Origin: Uloborus plumipes
Taxonomy: Eukaryota; Arthropoda; Arachnida; Araneae; Uloboridae
Reading direction: 5' to 3'
NCBI GenBank assembly: GCA_038373865.1
Contig: JAXGGA010002238.1
Location: 62,001-126,000 of the forward strand
Length of the DNA: 64,000 nt
Shown here: piece after piece, positions 27,201 through 42,200 of the stretch
How positions within the stretch are numbered: position 1 is the first letter of the stretch
How the letters are laid out: each line of letters begins with the position of its first letter
The notes under the pieces: model-generated
Told to the model about the DNA's origin: nothing
The model's input: the letters and a program-made list of their open reading frames with translations, nothing else
Database searches by the model: none
Program-made: the position numbers and the translations under genes

Positions 27201-30200
27201 GAAAACTAGTGTACGAGCTGATTTATCCATCTTTAAACGCTAACAGTAAAACAATTAGTCAGTTTTATATATGATACAAGTTAGTTAGCAATTTATATTA
27301 AAGTCGCTTAATAAAATTTAGAAAAAAATGCTTTACAAGTGCTTGATCAATGTTAATAGCTTTGTGAAATAAATACAAATCGATCAATAACAAAAACTAT
27401 AACCAGGCTGAGAACCGGCCATCACAGGGGCATGAAGATTGACGGAGAGGATAAAAGGATATGTACAGAAACTGTTGTAATTGCCCAGACCCAGATACAC
27501 AGCTTACACCTTGTCATATCTTTGAGTGTCCAACAATAAGCGCAAACCTGAGAGAAATTGGTGTATTGCCATCACTTGTAAACCTTTATGACGATAACAT
27601 CCAACAAATCGAAAAAGCAGTTATAAGGATCCATGGAGTTATCTAGTTCGGCTAAGTCATAGACAAGACAAAAAGGGGAAAAAAAAACGTTTATTATTCA
27701 AGGAAAAATAAAATTAATTATTTTTAAGAAATATATTTGTTGAAAATAATGCTCTGTATTGAATTTTAAAAGTATTAGGTTTTTATTTAAATTCATTTTT
27801 AGAATATTTATTTTTTATAACTAGTTGATTAGTCCATGCTATTAATTATTCAGCTTGATGTATAAATTATGAAATATTTTAATAACTAATTATGTTTCTT
27901 GAAATTAATTAAAAATTAATTAATAACGAATGTCATTTTTAATATAATTGGAGAGGCGCCTGTTTTCTCTGGATGCCCGCGCCGAATTCCATTCCCAGTC
28001 CGACCCTGTTTGCACGAGTGTAAATAATCTGTGTATTCCGAAACATATTTTCCTACTCATTTTCGATTGTCACTATTTAAGCTTTTTTCATTATTACAGT
28101 ATCGTATAGTTTCCTGATGAGAAGAGACAACACTTTAATATTCAAAGCCTAAACTTACAGTTGCGTAGGATGGGTCGAAGAAAACGATTTTCTTATATCA
28201 GAATCGAGTAACCTCTCAAAAGTTGTAGTTTGGTATCCTTAATTGGAGAAAAACAATAAAAAAAATCTGAGATGATATCTTCAGTTCGCGAATGAGGCTG
28301 AAAATTAAAAAAAATATGTGAGAAATTGAAATTTTCAAAAAAAGATAAATGTTTTTTTTTTTTTTTTTTGTAATTAGTTCAACTGTCATAAATTGTTAGT
28401 ATAATATTTAAAATACTTTTAAAACGTAAATATGTCATATGGGTCATTTTCACCATATGCTTACATTTCAGAATTTTTAAGTATTTTTTTTAACTTGCTA
28501 TTTTCTTTTAGAATCACTAACAAATGTTTTGTCACATATTTTAGGGGTGTGAAAAAGTAATTGGTTGTACACTTTGATGCATAAGTATTCAAATGCTGTT
28601 GTAAAACTTTAAGTTGCAAGGAAAATTGTCGTCCGTTACCATACAAAATTAATATGAAATCTCACTTTTAAACTATATTATAGCGCCTAGAACCAACTTT
28701 ATTCGAAATTATTTGCGTCTCTGAAGCTTAAAACGATGTTTTTGATTATTAAAATATTGATCAAAAACTGTATGGTAACGGACTTGAGATTTGGTAACGG
28801 ATTTGACCAGTAACGGACTTGACATTTCAACCAAAATGTCAAATTATGGCTAGGTTGTCGAATTTAAAAATTGAACAACAATATACATTTTCTTAGAGTT
28901 GTATAATAAACAATATTTCGGGGTAAAAGTTGAGAAAAGGTAAAAATTAATACTAAAATCTTGGGTGACAGACTTGACAAAGAATAAAAATACGCTCCTG
29001 GAAGAAATCTTGTGCGAAACGCCACAGCAATACTTCTCGACTCAGAAAAACGAAATGGTACGAAATAGTTACGTCACTAGTTTGTTAAGCTAACTGATTA
29101 CTTATTACTATCTTTTGACTGCAATGAATACCTTTTTTAGCTAAAATAATCTTAGGGTAACTGACTTGACAAGAACTGCCGGACAAAATATATTTATACA
29201 TTTCTTAATGAAAAAAAATTACTAATGTCAATGTTTATTATGAATATCACATACTAATATTCAATGTATGAAATTAATTTGTTGTATATACTTTTTTTAT
29301 GTAATTAAGTATATAAAAAAAGTCGAACTTTCGAAAATTGGAAATGGACAAGCGTTTTTGCCTTGATTCTCATTTTTAAAGACTTATATAAAAATAAATA
29401 AATAAATTTCAATAATTTTTTGAGCGATAGAATGTTTTTGGGAGTATTTCTTGCAGAAAATAATTGTTCGCATTGAATTTAAAATATAAGTTATGCTTCA
29501 AAATCGTCTTTTTAACCTCCGGACAGCAAATGTAAGCAAATTTTGAAAATGACCCATATATGTATTATTATTTTTATTATTTTTTTGTAATTATTATTCA
29601 ACTGTCATAAATTGTTAGTATAATATTTAAAATACTTTTAAAACATAAATATGTCATCTATGTATTATTGCATATTAAATACGTAAACTTCAAATTTTAG
29701 GCGATTTTAGCTCAATTTAAGGAACATCCACGAACTAAGGACCTTGTGTAACAGCTATAAAATATTTTTTTAGGTTCAAGCTACGCTATATACTTATAAT
29801 TTATGGCTGTTGCATTTTAAAATTTACAAAAAAAAAAAAAAAGAAAGAAAAAAAAAACCTAATTTTATTTTCTTCATTTTTCCCAATTAAGAATGTCAAA
29901 TTACAACTTTTGAGAGGTAACGCAATTCCGAAAAAAAAAAAACGATTTTTTTCGACCCACCCTAGCGAACATGCTAATATTTCAAGTTCTTAGTGCCATT
30001 TTAATGAAGCTGTGTCTCATGAAATAACTTAATGTTCTTCTGTTTAGGTCCTAGTGCACCACAAATATCCAATTTAACGTGTCAGTCTTCAGATAGCATT
30101 TACGTTCAATGGGAAAGACCGAAAATAGTTTTTCATAGAATTGATTACTATTTCATATCCTATCGATCTGAAAACACTTGGGATTATGAAGAGATTTCCA

Positions 30201-33200
30201 TTTCTTCATCTCAAGAACGTCAAAGTCATACGGTAAGTTATTTCTTTTTGCAAAACTAATATCTCGCAGTTAGCTGTTTTGAAGTGCTTTGAATCTTGAA
30301 TGTCTTGCGATGCATAGCGGAAATTTCGGGAATGCCGCTCGCTAAAGATGAAGCTCGAATAGCCCCAGTCAAAAGTTTCACAAAAAATCAATAATTTCTT
30401 TTAACGAAGAAAAGCTACAAAACCTCAGTTTGAAACAACTAATTTTCGAGTGAGTTTCAGGATTTTTTTAAAAATCGTTATTTAATTACACCATTGATTT
30501 GCAAGTTAATTTTCGATAAGACTCAGATTTTTCAGACATTCCTTGTTAATAATATTTCAAGAAATTATTTTCTTCCCCACAAAAAATATTTTTTTGTCAT
30601 TTTTTATCCATTTGATTATTATTTTTTTTTTTTGTATTTCAAACTTTCACCTCAACAAACGTTTTCTTTTTAAAATTTAACATCACTAAATGGAAGTTGG
30701 CCGCTCCTTTTTCTAATAACTGATAAGGGGGTATGTATCTCCCCTCTTACGGCTGCTGCCGACTGCAAACAATACAGTGCCTAAATCTAAGATTAAAATA
30801 ATTCCCACGTTTACTTCCTCTTAGTTTATCACTTATACTTTGGTCTCACTAACGATTTTTTTTTTTTTTTGTAGTGATACGTGTTTGCTCGAAGAAAAGA
30901 AAATAAACTATTTCAATGCACGTTTAATTTTTTTTTAATTACAGGGGGTCTGTCAACTTTATCAGCCCACCCCTCTTGAATACGGGTACTGGGGCAAGGG
31001 CGGATCCAGCTTCTGGTTGGGGAGGGGGTTATTTTTGGAAAGGGTGCAAAGGTCAAAGTGCAATTTTTGTGGAAAAATGGGGAGTGGGGTTGGCAATTTT
31101 TTCGTAATATAAGTTCCGAAAATGCAATTTTTTGCTATATTTGGCCCGTTAAGGGGGGGGGGGGTCATGACCCCCCAATTTTTTTTTATCTTGCTGCTCT
31201 GTGCTTTCGTTTAAAATAATTTATGTTTCATCTCCATTTTCGAGCTGAGGTCAACTACCGTCATATAACGACTAAAAGCAAGAAATTTTTTCAACATTTT
31301 CGTTTCTGGGTCGAAGGGGTCTGGATTCGCTCCTGTATTGGGGTCAATTAGTAATTTTTTACAGACATGTGTTTTTCAGTATTTTTACTGAATTCAGTAT
31401 TTTTTGAAATAGCAAAATACTGAGTTCAGAACAAAAAGAATGGGCATCACAAGTTGAATTTATCATCTACCAATTGATTTCATGCATCCTATTAAAATAG
31501 GTGGCTATATACAGCCAAATGCCTTTGTTGAACTTGCAGGTGTAGTATAAGATATCAATAATTTTGTATTTACTCACACAGTGACGCAATTTCAGTATTT
31601 TTCATTCGATTTGGGTCACATGTCTGTATATAATACGAAAATAAAAAAAAATTATCAGTAGATGCTTATATTTTTTGCATCGAATTAATTGGTCACTCTT
31701 GCTGATTTTTGTAGGACATTCTTATATAATTTTGAAAATTCGAATTTTTTTTTTTCTTGTGCGATTTTACTGCCTACAATACTTTTCACAAAACTTGAGC
31801 AACTTTAGGGATGAGAAATGACGTTCGCTCCTACTTCTCCGGAGTTGAGGATGTGGGGGGGGGGGGGGCAAGAATACCTTAGTGCTCCTTGTTGTCACTT
31901 GCTTACCCCAGATTTAGATTTCTAAAGCGTCATTTCTCTCTAATTTTCACTGCACATATCTTAACACAATATTTTCCGCTAGATGGCGGCACATGTAATT
32001 TAAGCGGCGTTGTTTATCTTTATAATTTGTTGATAATGATACGCGTGCAAATACGAGTTAATTATTCTTAAGATGATGGTAGCTTGTTGTTACTAATGCT
32101 ACTCGATACTCAATAATTGGAAACAAAAGTGATTTTCTTTTCATATTTAAACTCGTACAGTTTGGAATGTTTTTTATTTTTATTGGAAAATAAATGGTTC
32201 GGAATTTTTGAAAACTTAAGTTAACCTTAATATTTTGGAACGTTGAATTTTTGAATTTACTAAATTGTTTCAAATTTATAAAACAAATAACAAAAAGATG
32301 AATTGTGAAATTGAAAATTACCGTGAAAGCTATACGGAGCGACACATTAATACTTGGAAAGTTAAAAGTAAAGTAATAAGTTGGAAATAGTAGTTATTGA
32401 TTCCTTTTATGACTGCAAATAACGGTACGAAGAGGGAAGAGGAAGAATGGTTGAGCGGAAGAGTAAACAGGACCTTCTCTATTTACGTTAAAATTCTTAA
32501 CTTGCATCATCATGCGTTCATTTATCAGTTTATTTTTATGTTTACAATAATACAAAAATAATTTGATGAATCAAGATATCTAAAAGAAGGAATGGGATAT
32601 GTTAATTTTTTTTTTTTTTTTTGGCCAAAAAGGATAATTTCTGCCTTTTGCTATTGGAGGGGGGGGGATAAACCCCCAAGGAGGAGGTTATCCCCCTCGA
32701 TGTACCCCTGGAAATAATGATAGTCATATACTTATGTGAATCTTCTTATAGTTATCAATATGTAAACATAGGAGCTTCATTTTAATTAAGCATAGATCAA
32801 TTCGTGATAATATATGTGTTCTATAATTAACTGGAATTTATGCAAAATGTAGTGAAATTTTTTTACTAGACATTCCTGTCTGGGTTATAATTAAACAAGG
32901 GATATAAAACATTAAAACTATTGGTGTACTACTCATTTTTAAGTCAGTTGGGGGAAAAAGAAGCATGATGTAAAATGAAAACAAATTGTACTCACATTTA
33001 TGATAATTTTTAAAAATAAACTGATGGTGAGTGAAGACTTGATAACCTATTGAGGAGTTTCTAAGAATTCTGCATTTCTGAACAGTTGTATATATCAGTT
33101 ATGTACCATCATTATCTGAAGATGATACTGAAAAAAGTTTTTTTTTTTTTTTTAATTTTTAAGTTCAGTGAATTTTACATTTGCCTCTTTCCCATGTACG

Positions 33201-36200
33201 CTACAAATGCAAATTGGTTGATCTTAAGTAGTTTTACTTGTGGTCTGGAAAGCTAAAACACATTCATTTATGAATTTAGTTGTCCCAGCTATTTTTGATG
33301 ATCAGTTAAAGTTTCCATGTACCCTGTAAATACTGTACTCTGCAGTAAATGAAAACAACTAAGTTGTCTATTCATCCTATTTTTTCAAAAAATTATTATT
33401 TTTTTTAAATTACATTTTTGTGTGTATTTTACATAGAGATTCAGCCCATAATTGAATATTTTGTATGATTTTTCTTTTAAAATGATTTTAGCTTACATTT
33501 GATGGATTCAGCAGGTTGCATGTGACCTACGAGTTAGTTTGAGTATTGTTTATGCAAAAGCTTCTTAAACTGATTGTGTACAGTGCAATTATCTACGAAC
33601 ATCAACATGGGGAAATAAGTGAGGTGTTTCCACTCACTTTATAGTCTCTGGCAGGGCTGATGAGAGGCCATGTCAGAATATTGCAAAACTAGGGGCCCGG
33701 TTCGAAATTGGAGTAGTATAAATTTCATTAGTTTTATGGAGGGGGTGGGAGCCAAACTGACCAAGTGCCTGTGTTGACTCTCGGCAACCCTGGTCCCTGT
33801 TGTAAAAAGAAAATAGCTGGGTAAAACAAAGCATGATTTAGTTCTCTAACAGAGTTACAAGGTCAAATTTTTCATACCTAGTTATTCTTTGAGAGTGCAG
33901 TCTGGGAAACAAAGTACAGAATATTGTGTTGCAATGTATGCAAAAGAAAGGGAATGATCTCTACTTGAAACAATGAAATTCTGTTTCCTATTACCACCAT
34001 TGGCTGCATTTTTCTTCTTTTATAACTCTGTAGTCTGGAGATAATAAGTTAAGAAGCAAAATCTTTTATTCTCTGAAACACCTAAGAAATAAAACTTGCC
34101 CTATTTAAAATCAATAGTTTGTTACTTTTTTGAGCTAAAAGTGAACCCACGCTGATTATAAAGGGCTAATGAATAAAATTTGAAAATGACGTGAAAGTCG
34201 AACCTTAAATTGGCAAAGGTCGAATGTATATTAGGAATATTAGAAATACACCAAGCCTGTGATTGATATTTCCATGTATGGCTTTTCAATTGTCAGTTTA
34301 TTGAAATTACTTTATAAGGTTTATGAATACAAATAGAAACAGTAACTACAATTAATGCAAAATATACTGAATTCATAAATAAACTACATTTAATTTATTT
34401 CTTTTTTAGTTATGTATAAACATTTGTAACCTGTTAGCAATGTTTTATAGTGTGATTCCATGATGTGTATTTTTTCTTTTTAGATGATTATCTCCAATTT
34501 AACATCAAATATGATGTATGAGGTAAAAATACAAGGGGCTACTCGTAGTGTCGTAGAACATTCCAAATTGTACAAAGGACCATATTCTGAATCAAAGAAA
34601 ATCTTTCTACAAAGTAAATAACATTTTTATTCTGTGTTTAAACATTTCTCTTTTACTGATATTTCTTTACTTTCTTAGGTGTAAGATATTTTAGTGCATG
34701 CTTATTTTAAAATGAAATAAAACATTGTTGATGCATGGCATCAATTAGAACAAGGATCTCCAACTAGTTCATTATATTTTTCATTAGATATTCTTGTTAA
34801 TCTTTATCATAGGTGGCTCGTACAGAGGCGCAAGAGGCCTTCCAAAAGTAAGAATCCCTTGCCCCTCACTTTTCAGAATTCAAAACTAATGATTGATTTA
34901 AAAAAAATATTTTTTACTCTATGAATTGATTTATTTAATGAAAATACAAGCTGAAAATTCCAAAAAATTGACTTTTTTCTGGTTATTTCATCAGAATGAA
35001 ACTTAATTTTAAGGGGATGTCTACGGCGGCCACCCGTCTTGATTTCTGAGGCCATATTCGAATGTTTTTTTTTTTTTGAAGTTGTTTAATCATGATGCCT
35101 CAGTAATGATAAAAGACAATAATGTAGATAAATTCTGCACAAAAAGAAAGAAAAAAAAAAGAACAGCTCTAGAATTGCTACATTCTGTCCCCCTCAGTTT
35201 TTGACCCCCTTCGTTTGTTGGTACACCCGCCACCTATGATCGATATTGTATTTATATATGTAACTTGTACCATCTTCTAAATTGGAAAATAAAAAAAGTA
35301 TTTAATTTGAAACATTTTAAGTTTAATTGAAGGATTATTATATTGAATCCATATACTGCGAAATATTTTCACATATGTGTTACATGCTATGCATTTCCCA
35401 CATTTTTATATGGTGAAAAAGAAGTTTCCTTTTAACGCACAGTAAATTTTAAAGACTGTCTCATTTCAATTGAATTTTCTTGAAAATATTTATATCAAAG
35501 AATTCTATATTGTCCTATTTTACTGTACTGTTTGAGCTCTTAATTTTAATGTCATTACAAACTCATGGCTCACATTTAAATAATTGTTTTATCCTGAGTA
35601 ATGTTAGCATTTTAGTAGATTTCTTTTATTTCATTATTTACTAATTTTAGAAGAAGTGGTTTTTTTTTGTCATTAATACTTCTTTGAATGAAACTTTTAA
35701 GAATTTTATGTTCTTATTGTGTTTTTGCAATCATATTGCAGGTTTTTCAAGTTCGTCTTTAGAGGAAGCTACTATTGGTGTTGGAATCATTGCTGGAATT
35801 GTTTGTGTATCATTCATTCTACTTTTTGCTATATTTTCCTTCCTTGTGTGGAGGTTAGTGATCATTTTCTTTTACTCTCAAAATTTAAATTTAATTTGGA
35901 TTTAGAACCAATCTGTTACATTATATACATTTATACAAACATACATACACATGATTTTGTTGAATATTTATCTTGGTAAACTTGAACTTTGATTCTTACT
36001 ATTCAATTGATAAATAGCCGGTTTGAATCTACCTTCTACAATCAATGTTGGTTATTAGGCATTTTATTTAAAAAAAAAAAAAATCCAATCTAAATTAATT
36101 GCCTTTTTTTCTTATTTATTATGTAATATTTTAGCCCTTGTGATCAACTTATCATTTTCTGTACTGCAAGGCATAGTTTAAAAAGTTAAAGTGAAAGAAC

Positions 36201-39200
36201 ATAAGTCGTTCTGAGTTATATTGTTGTTTCATAGAGTTGAACAGTGAAACTTTTCATGAAGTCATCCTTTATTCTGTGCTTGTAGAAGTACATCATCGCA
36301 GCTGCAACATGTTTCATTGAATTCAGAGTGCTTATTCTGAAATAAAAATTTTAATAATTTAAAAGTTACAGAAACATCTTGTTAATGATAAAAATAATAA
36401 ATCAAACCTAGTTGATGCCACTTTATGCTACAGCATTTCCACTTTATGCTACAGCACTTTATGCTACAGCAGTAACTCAAAGTCAATTCAATTTAATATG
36501 AATTTCTCAAGATTAATTTCAAACATAATAGCATCATTACAATTTTTATGTGTAAAATACTTCATAATGTATATTTAATGCATTAAAAAATAAAAAAATA
36601 AGTAACATCTTTAGAAACCTGCAGTAAGTTACACTAAATTTTAGTAATTTTTATTTTTACAACATTGTGTTTGAAGGCAAAACAAATAACATTTAGCTTT
36701 GCGTTAGCTTTTGTGTTTTAAACTGCTCACTGTTTTTAATGGCTTGATGAAAAGCAAAACAAATTTCAGTTCATTTTACTTTCTTATGTAATAAAATTTT
36801 GCTATAGTTTGTTTTGTTTTATTTAATTCAACTATGCTTATATGTATAAAGCTTTGATGTTTTTTGCAGTTTTTCATTTATTATTGTAGTTACCTCATAC
36901 ATATCACCCACAATATCTTAATTTTTTTCGTGTTCTGTATTCTATACACATTGTTTTTTAACTTCATTATTTAATAATTTTCAAATTTATTTCTGTGGCA
37001 AAAGCCAGCTAAAAAAACTCTTAGTTATTAGGTGTGGGAATCAGTATGTCAGAAAATGTATTCTCTTTGTGCTACTGTGTACTCTTATTTCACAAATTTA
37101 ACTATTTCTGTATGATGGTTTAAATAATACAATATTTTTTATTATTCTTCATGATTTTTTCCTCACACACATTTTGCACTTCTTTAAATTTTATTATGCT
37201 GCTGCCATAAGAAAATAAAGAGAAAGGAGAATGAAACAGATAATTGTTTCTATAGTGTAATCTCTATCATGGCATCTGTATATATGTAATGTAGGTAAAT
37301 TGAGACATATTCTTCGCAATCTATAAAATGACTTTCATGTTTATTTTTGATGTCAGTCTCCATGAAAGTCATTAAATTGAGCTCAGAATTTTTCCAAAAT
37401 TATAATCGATATTTTAAGGCATAAAAGTCTTTTATCTCAAAGCCCTTAGTAGCCAGAGCTATTTTATATGCAGAATATTCTGCATTTAATTATTAGCTTT
37501 CCTGAAATGAATAATCATAACCTGCATACATTTAGATTGATAGTTTTTCATAGTTAGGTGTAGTAATAAGCTTTAACAACTTCATTTGCGGAGTAAATAT
37601 TTTATTCAGGTATTTCTTGATAAAGAGGTAACTTTACATAAAGTGCATAGAAGCTGTTTCCCTCCTCCCCTTTGAAATAGTTAACTTCAATTTAAAGTTA
37701 AATCATTTGTTTGGTTTAATTCGATGAGTTTTAGGAATGTTATGTAAAATAATGAAACCTGAAGAAATATTTATTGTCATCACCACTTTTCTCTCACGGA
37801 TTCATTTGCAGGAAAAAACAAACCGATACTGTCCATGCCAGAGGTGAAACACTATAACAGTTTTCATCTGTTTCTCTCTCCTGTCCTCTATCTTCTTCCT
37901 CTCCTGTGCCTTCCTTCTTCTCTATGTGTTTGAATTTTACTGATGGGATTATCTGTCTTGTCTGGTAAGCTTGCATCAGCTATGCAGATTATATTGGATT
38001 AGATTTTTACATTTAGAAGTTTCAAATCTTAAACCGTATCTCCCTTCACCCCTTTGCATTTTATACTCAATTTATGAATATTTACATCTTGATGCATGTT
38101 TTATTTTGTAATTTATAAAACTTTTTAATTTTAAAACATTCTAGTTATTTTCTCTATTCCACACTAGTTTAAGTTTCAGAAGGTTCTTTTGTTGTAATTT
38201 GATAGTAACACGAGTGAATTATGTCTGATTAACCCAATTGGAATCAAATCAACCGTAAAGAATTATTAATAAAAATTTAACCTTGTCATGTTTTATTCTT
38301 CTATTCAGAAAGAAATAATTTTGTAAAAAGAGCTCTACATATCTGATTTAGTGATGAAATTATAAGCAACTTGTTGTAGTCATACCAAGAAATCTAGTTG
38401 CAATAAGTAAGATATCTTGTTGGTATTTCTCACAAGAAAGAGAGAAGCTAAAAATTTAACTTGTTTAATACTGAATAAACTTTTTTCCTTACATAAGCAG
38501 AAAAGGCAATGTTAAAGTTTCCAAAGTATTTGGACTGAACTGGGTGTAACTAATTATGCTGTTGGTGTATGCCAAATGTTATTTCAAAATGAAGAATCAA
38601 CATGATTCTGTAAATTCTTATGTAAAAATGGTCTGTCAATTTTTGTTTTTTCCTCTAAGTTATTTAGCTTAGAAATGTTTGAGTGAAATGTATTCTTTCA
38701 ATGTAAGAAGTAATCGAAGGAAACGTTAGATTGAACTGTATTATGGTTTCATATCAGATTTATTTGTGTTCATTCATAGATTTTAATTTATTTTTTTGAA
38801 TTTTTGGAACTAGTTATTTGTGCCCCAATTCATGAAATACTTGCTGTTAAATAGCTCAAAAAATATAAATATCAAATATGAGGTTTAGAAAGGTAATCAA
38901 CTTTATTTTTTAAGTGAAACAAAGAATCAGCCGAGCAAATAAGCTACAGGAAAGAAGTTAGTTGTAGAAAATGAACATATATTTATCTAAAATGCACAAC
39001 AGATAATTGTGGTTATACTTTCATAACTAAACAACAGTTCATTATCAAAACTGTTGCTTATCGGTTTGTGGTCAATCAAAATTTTACTCAGTTTAAAGCT
39101 AGAATGTAGAAGTGAAAATGTGCAGAAGTTGACATTTGACAAACTGACTTTTATTGGAATAGAAGTCTAAATCTTGTATTTAGATTTTGAATTTACTGAG

Positions 39201-42200
39201 GGGAGGAACCAAAGTGCAAATGTTAGGAGCATTCGTTCCCTTAGCTGTTTATTATTATTATTATTATTTTTTGATAGTAACAAGCTTTCTGAGAGTACCA
39301 ATACTGATAAAGATGATGTCAAAGTAATGGGGATTGTTGATAATAAAAAATAACTGAAAAAGAATTAAGAGGATTTAGATAAGATTTCTAAGTGAGCAGT
39401 TAGGTGGCATATGCCGTTCTATGTTGGAAATTGTCAATTACTTTGTTTACGGCACAGAAATAAACATTCAAGCTCTTATTTGCAGGGATTTGTTATTAAC
39501 AAATAAGAAACAGTAGCTGGTCTAATTACCTTAGTTATAGCAAGTGACAAAGCGGACAGAATGTTATATTTTGTTAATTGGTCTATTTTAGATAATTGTT
39601 AGGAAATAATTTTACCTTTATACAGAAGTTTAGGTAAGACCTCATTTGGAATATGCAGTTTTGGTCTCCTTACCTTAAGAAAGGTGGGGCAATGGTTCAA
39701 AGGTAGGTTACTGGGTTTGTAAATGGACTTTCAAATTTAAATAATGATTCTAGGCTCAAAATATTTATAGTCTTGAACAAATAAGTGTCAGATTGGATAT
39801 GATCTAGCCATTTCAGATTTAGTTGATAGAAGATATTGATACGTTACATTTCTGCACAAATGGCAAAACCAGAGGTCATTGTTTTGAGCTTTTCAAATAA
39901 AATCAATATTGAAATTGGTAAAAATTGTTACCAATTGGGTTGTAGAGATTTGAAATAGTTAACCAGAAGCACTTGTTACTAACAATAGAATGCATAGTTT
40001 TAAGAGGGGTTCTTACTCTTCATTAGGTGTTGATAAATTGACTAGAACCATTTTAGCTGAGCTCAGAGCCTGTTTACCGGTTGTCCTATTTACATTTTTA
40101 TTTATTATTTTAATTGAATTGGTTATTGTAATTTCTCTAATTTTCATTCACACTTCATCATCTGCCAGCAACTGATAACAAATTTTCATTATCTGAATTC
40201 AAAAATAACTGAAATGAAGAAACTTGAGATTGACAATGACATCTTTTTGAGGATAATTATTTCAGGCTGTTTAATCAACTATTTCTGAAAAATATGTATA
40301 ATATACAGAACTTCTGTTATTAAGCTTATTTGGAACTTTGCTAATCATTTTTTTTTTTTTTTTGAAAATAAAATAGAAAAAATTTTATGCACACATACTT
40401 CATATTTTTCTGTTTGCTTTCTGTATTTAAGATTATATTTAAAAGTTTTTAAAATATAAAATCAACACATAGAGTTAAAATGTTCATGGAAGGCCAAGGA
40501 GTGAATTTTTTATTATATTTTTTTCTTTTAACAACCACATATTTTTTGAAACACAGGATGTTTTGACCTCTATTATAGTTATTAATTGTTTGTAATTTAA
40601 CAAAGTTGTAGGAATTTTCATAATTTTTTTTTTCCCCTGCGAGACACTCTTGATTGAGTAAAACATTGCCATCATCTTTTGTATGAAGCTCAGCATGTTT
40701 AAAGGGGGAAGTTTCCCTTGGTTAAGAGAGCATTTGGTAATAATTGTTCAACAAATGGGCAGTGATGAATCTTGCTTTGAAAGAACATCATGAACTACCA
40801 TAGACAAATTAGTGTCCCTTGAATGACACTGGCATATAACATTCCAAAAAGTTGTGCTGTTTTAGAGATTGATAAATTATCTGCAAGTGAAAAGTGTGAG
40901 AAGCTGAGTCATAAGTCTCTAGGTTAATATTCAAAGGCCCTTAAATTCTGACAAGACTCCGCCCAACATATTATTGTCCCCTTTCTTGAAAGCTAATATG
41001 AAAGAACACCATTTTGAGCCATTTGATGGAGTCAGAGACTTGCTCTAAAATGTTGGAGAACATTAAAAAAATAGTCTTACCATAATTTCTTCATTGCCTT
41101 GAAATCTTGCTGGATACAGTATATCAGCCCATGAAAAGTCTGTGTTGAAACTTTTTCACATCTTGTAATGGTCAATTCAATAATGTCTCTAAATTGACTC
41201 ACTGACTTCACTTTCCGTACAAACCATGTATTCCATATATTTAACGTATATACTTCTACTACTAACAGAAAGAAACTGGTTTTCCTAAACTAAATGCTTG
41301 CTATAGGAACAACAACTTCTGTCCATACCTGCCAACTTGTACGTTTTGGCCGTACAATGTACGTTTTTTGCCCTTTTGTACGATCGTACGGTAAAGGTGT
41401 AAAATCGTACGTTTTTCACAGATTTTTCATCAATTCCAATGTTTTTTTTTTCACATATAACTAAATTTCAAGGACTAAGCTTCTTTAGAATACATCTTTA
41501 CATGTATTAATCCGCGAGACAAAGCCTAAACTTCGTCATATTTTAGCACTGAACGCGTACTTCGCGGAAAACTGGTCCGCGTGGTTGAGACTGCAATCCT
41601 TTTGCATCCTGCAAATATTGTAACATTCGTGAAATTTTTAAGTTACTTTAACATATGCTACCTTAGGTTATCACATTTAATTATTTATTTTTATAATTTA
41701 TAAATTTTTCCCCCCCCATTTTACATGTTTATATTCTACCCGCGATTCTCGTAAAATCGCTTCTTTTGCTTACCATTTCAATCCTTTAACATCTGATCAG
41801 TGCTTTAATATTTTTGATGGTTAGAAGTTATTTTAACATGACTACCGAAGACTACTTTATTTTATTTCATTTTTTTTTTTCATGTTCTTTTTTTCTAACC
41901 AGCATGCTTATATTTAACAAATACGTCACTAAAAATTGCAACTGAAATGAATTTATTCAATTGAAAAAAAAGAAAAGTTAAAATATCATATAAAATGAAA
42001 GAAAACTACTGAAAATGATCGTGATACAATTACAATAACTTATTTAATGTTTGATTTTCATTAAGAAATAGGTTATTGTCTCAGTACGATTTCTTGGGAA
42101 AAATTGTAAGATTTCCTAAGTAGACATGTTGGCAGGTATGTCTGTCAAATCAAAACATGTTCAAAAATGATGAAAGATTTTTGTAATTTGATATTAGTGT

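Larger units (their letters stand above)
35854..41323. other. Long intron between membrane and juxtamembrane exons
   Basis: AT-rich, notably free of hAT elements compared with intron 3. It holds the candidate microexon (37812-37843), a pyrimidine-rich tract (37862-37925), a threefold CACTTTATGCTACAGCA-like repeat (36418-36470) and a LINE remnant (39600-39930). Nothing else was recognised. Confidence 0.6.

Noticed and set aside
14727..28009. One 13.3-kb hAT bounded by CAGGGTCGGACTGG ends
   Set aside because: Flanks AACGGTTC and TTTGCACG do not match, so a single insertion cannot be claimed.
39990..40175. Hydrophobic frame with possible membrane helix
   Set aside because: No splice context and lies next to a LINE remnant; hydrophobicity comes from T-rich codons.
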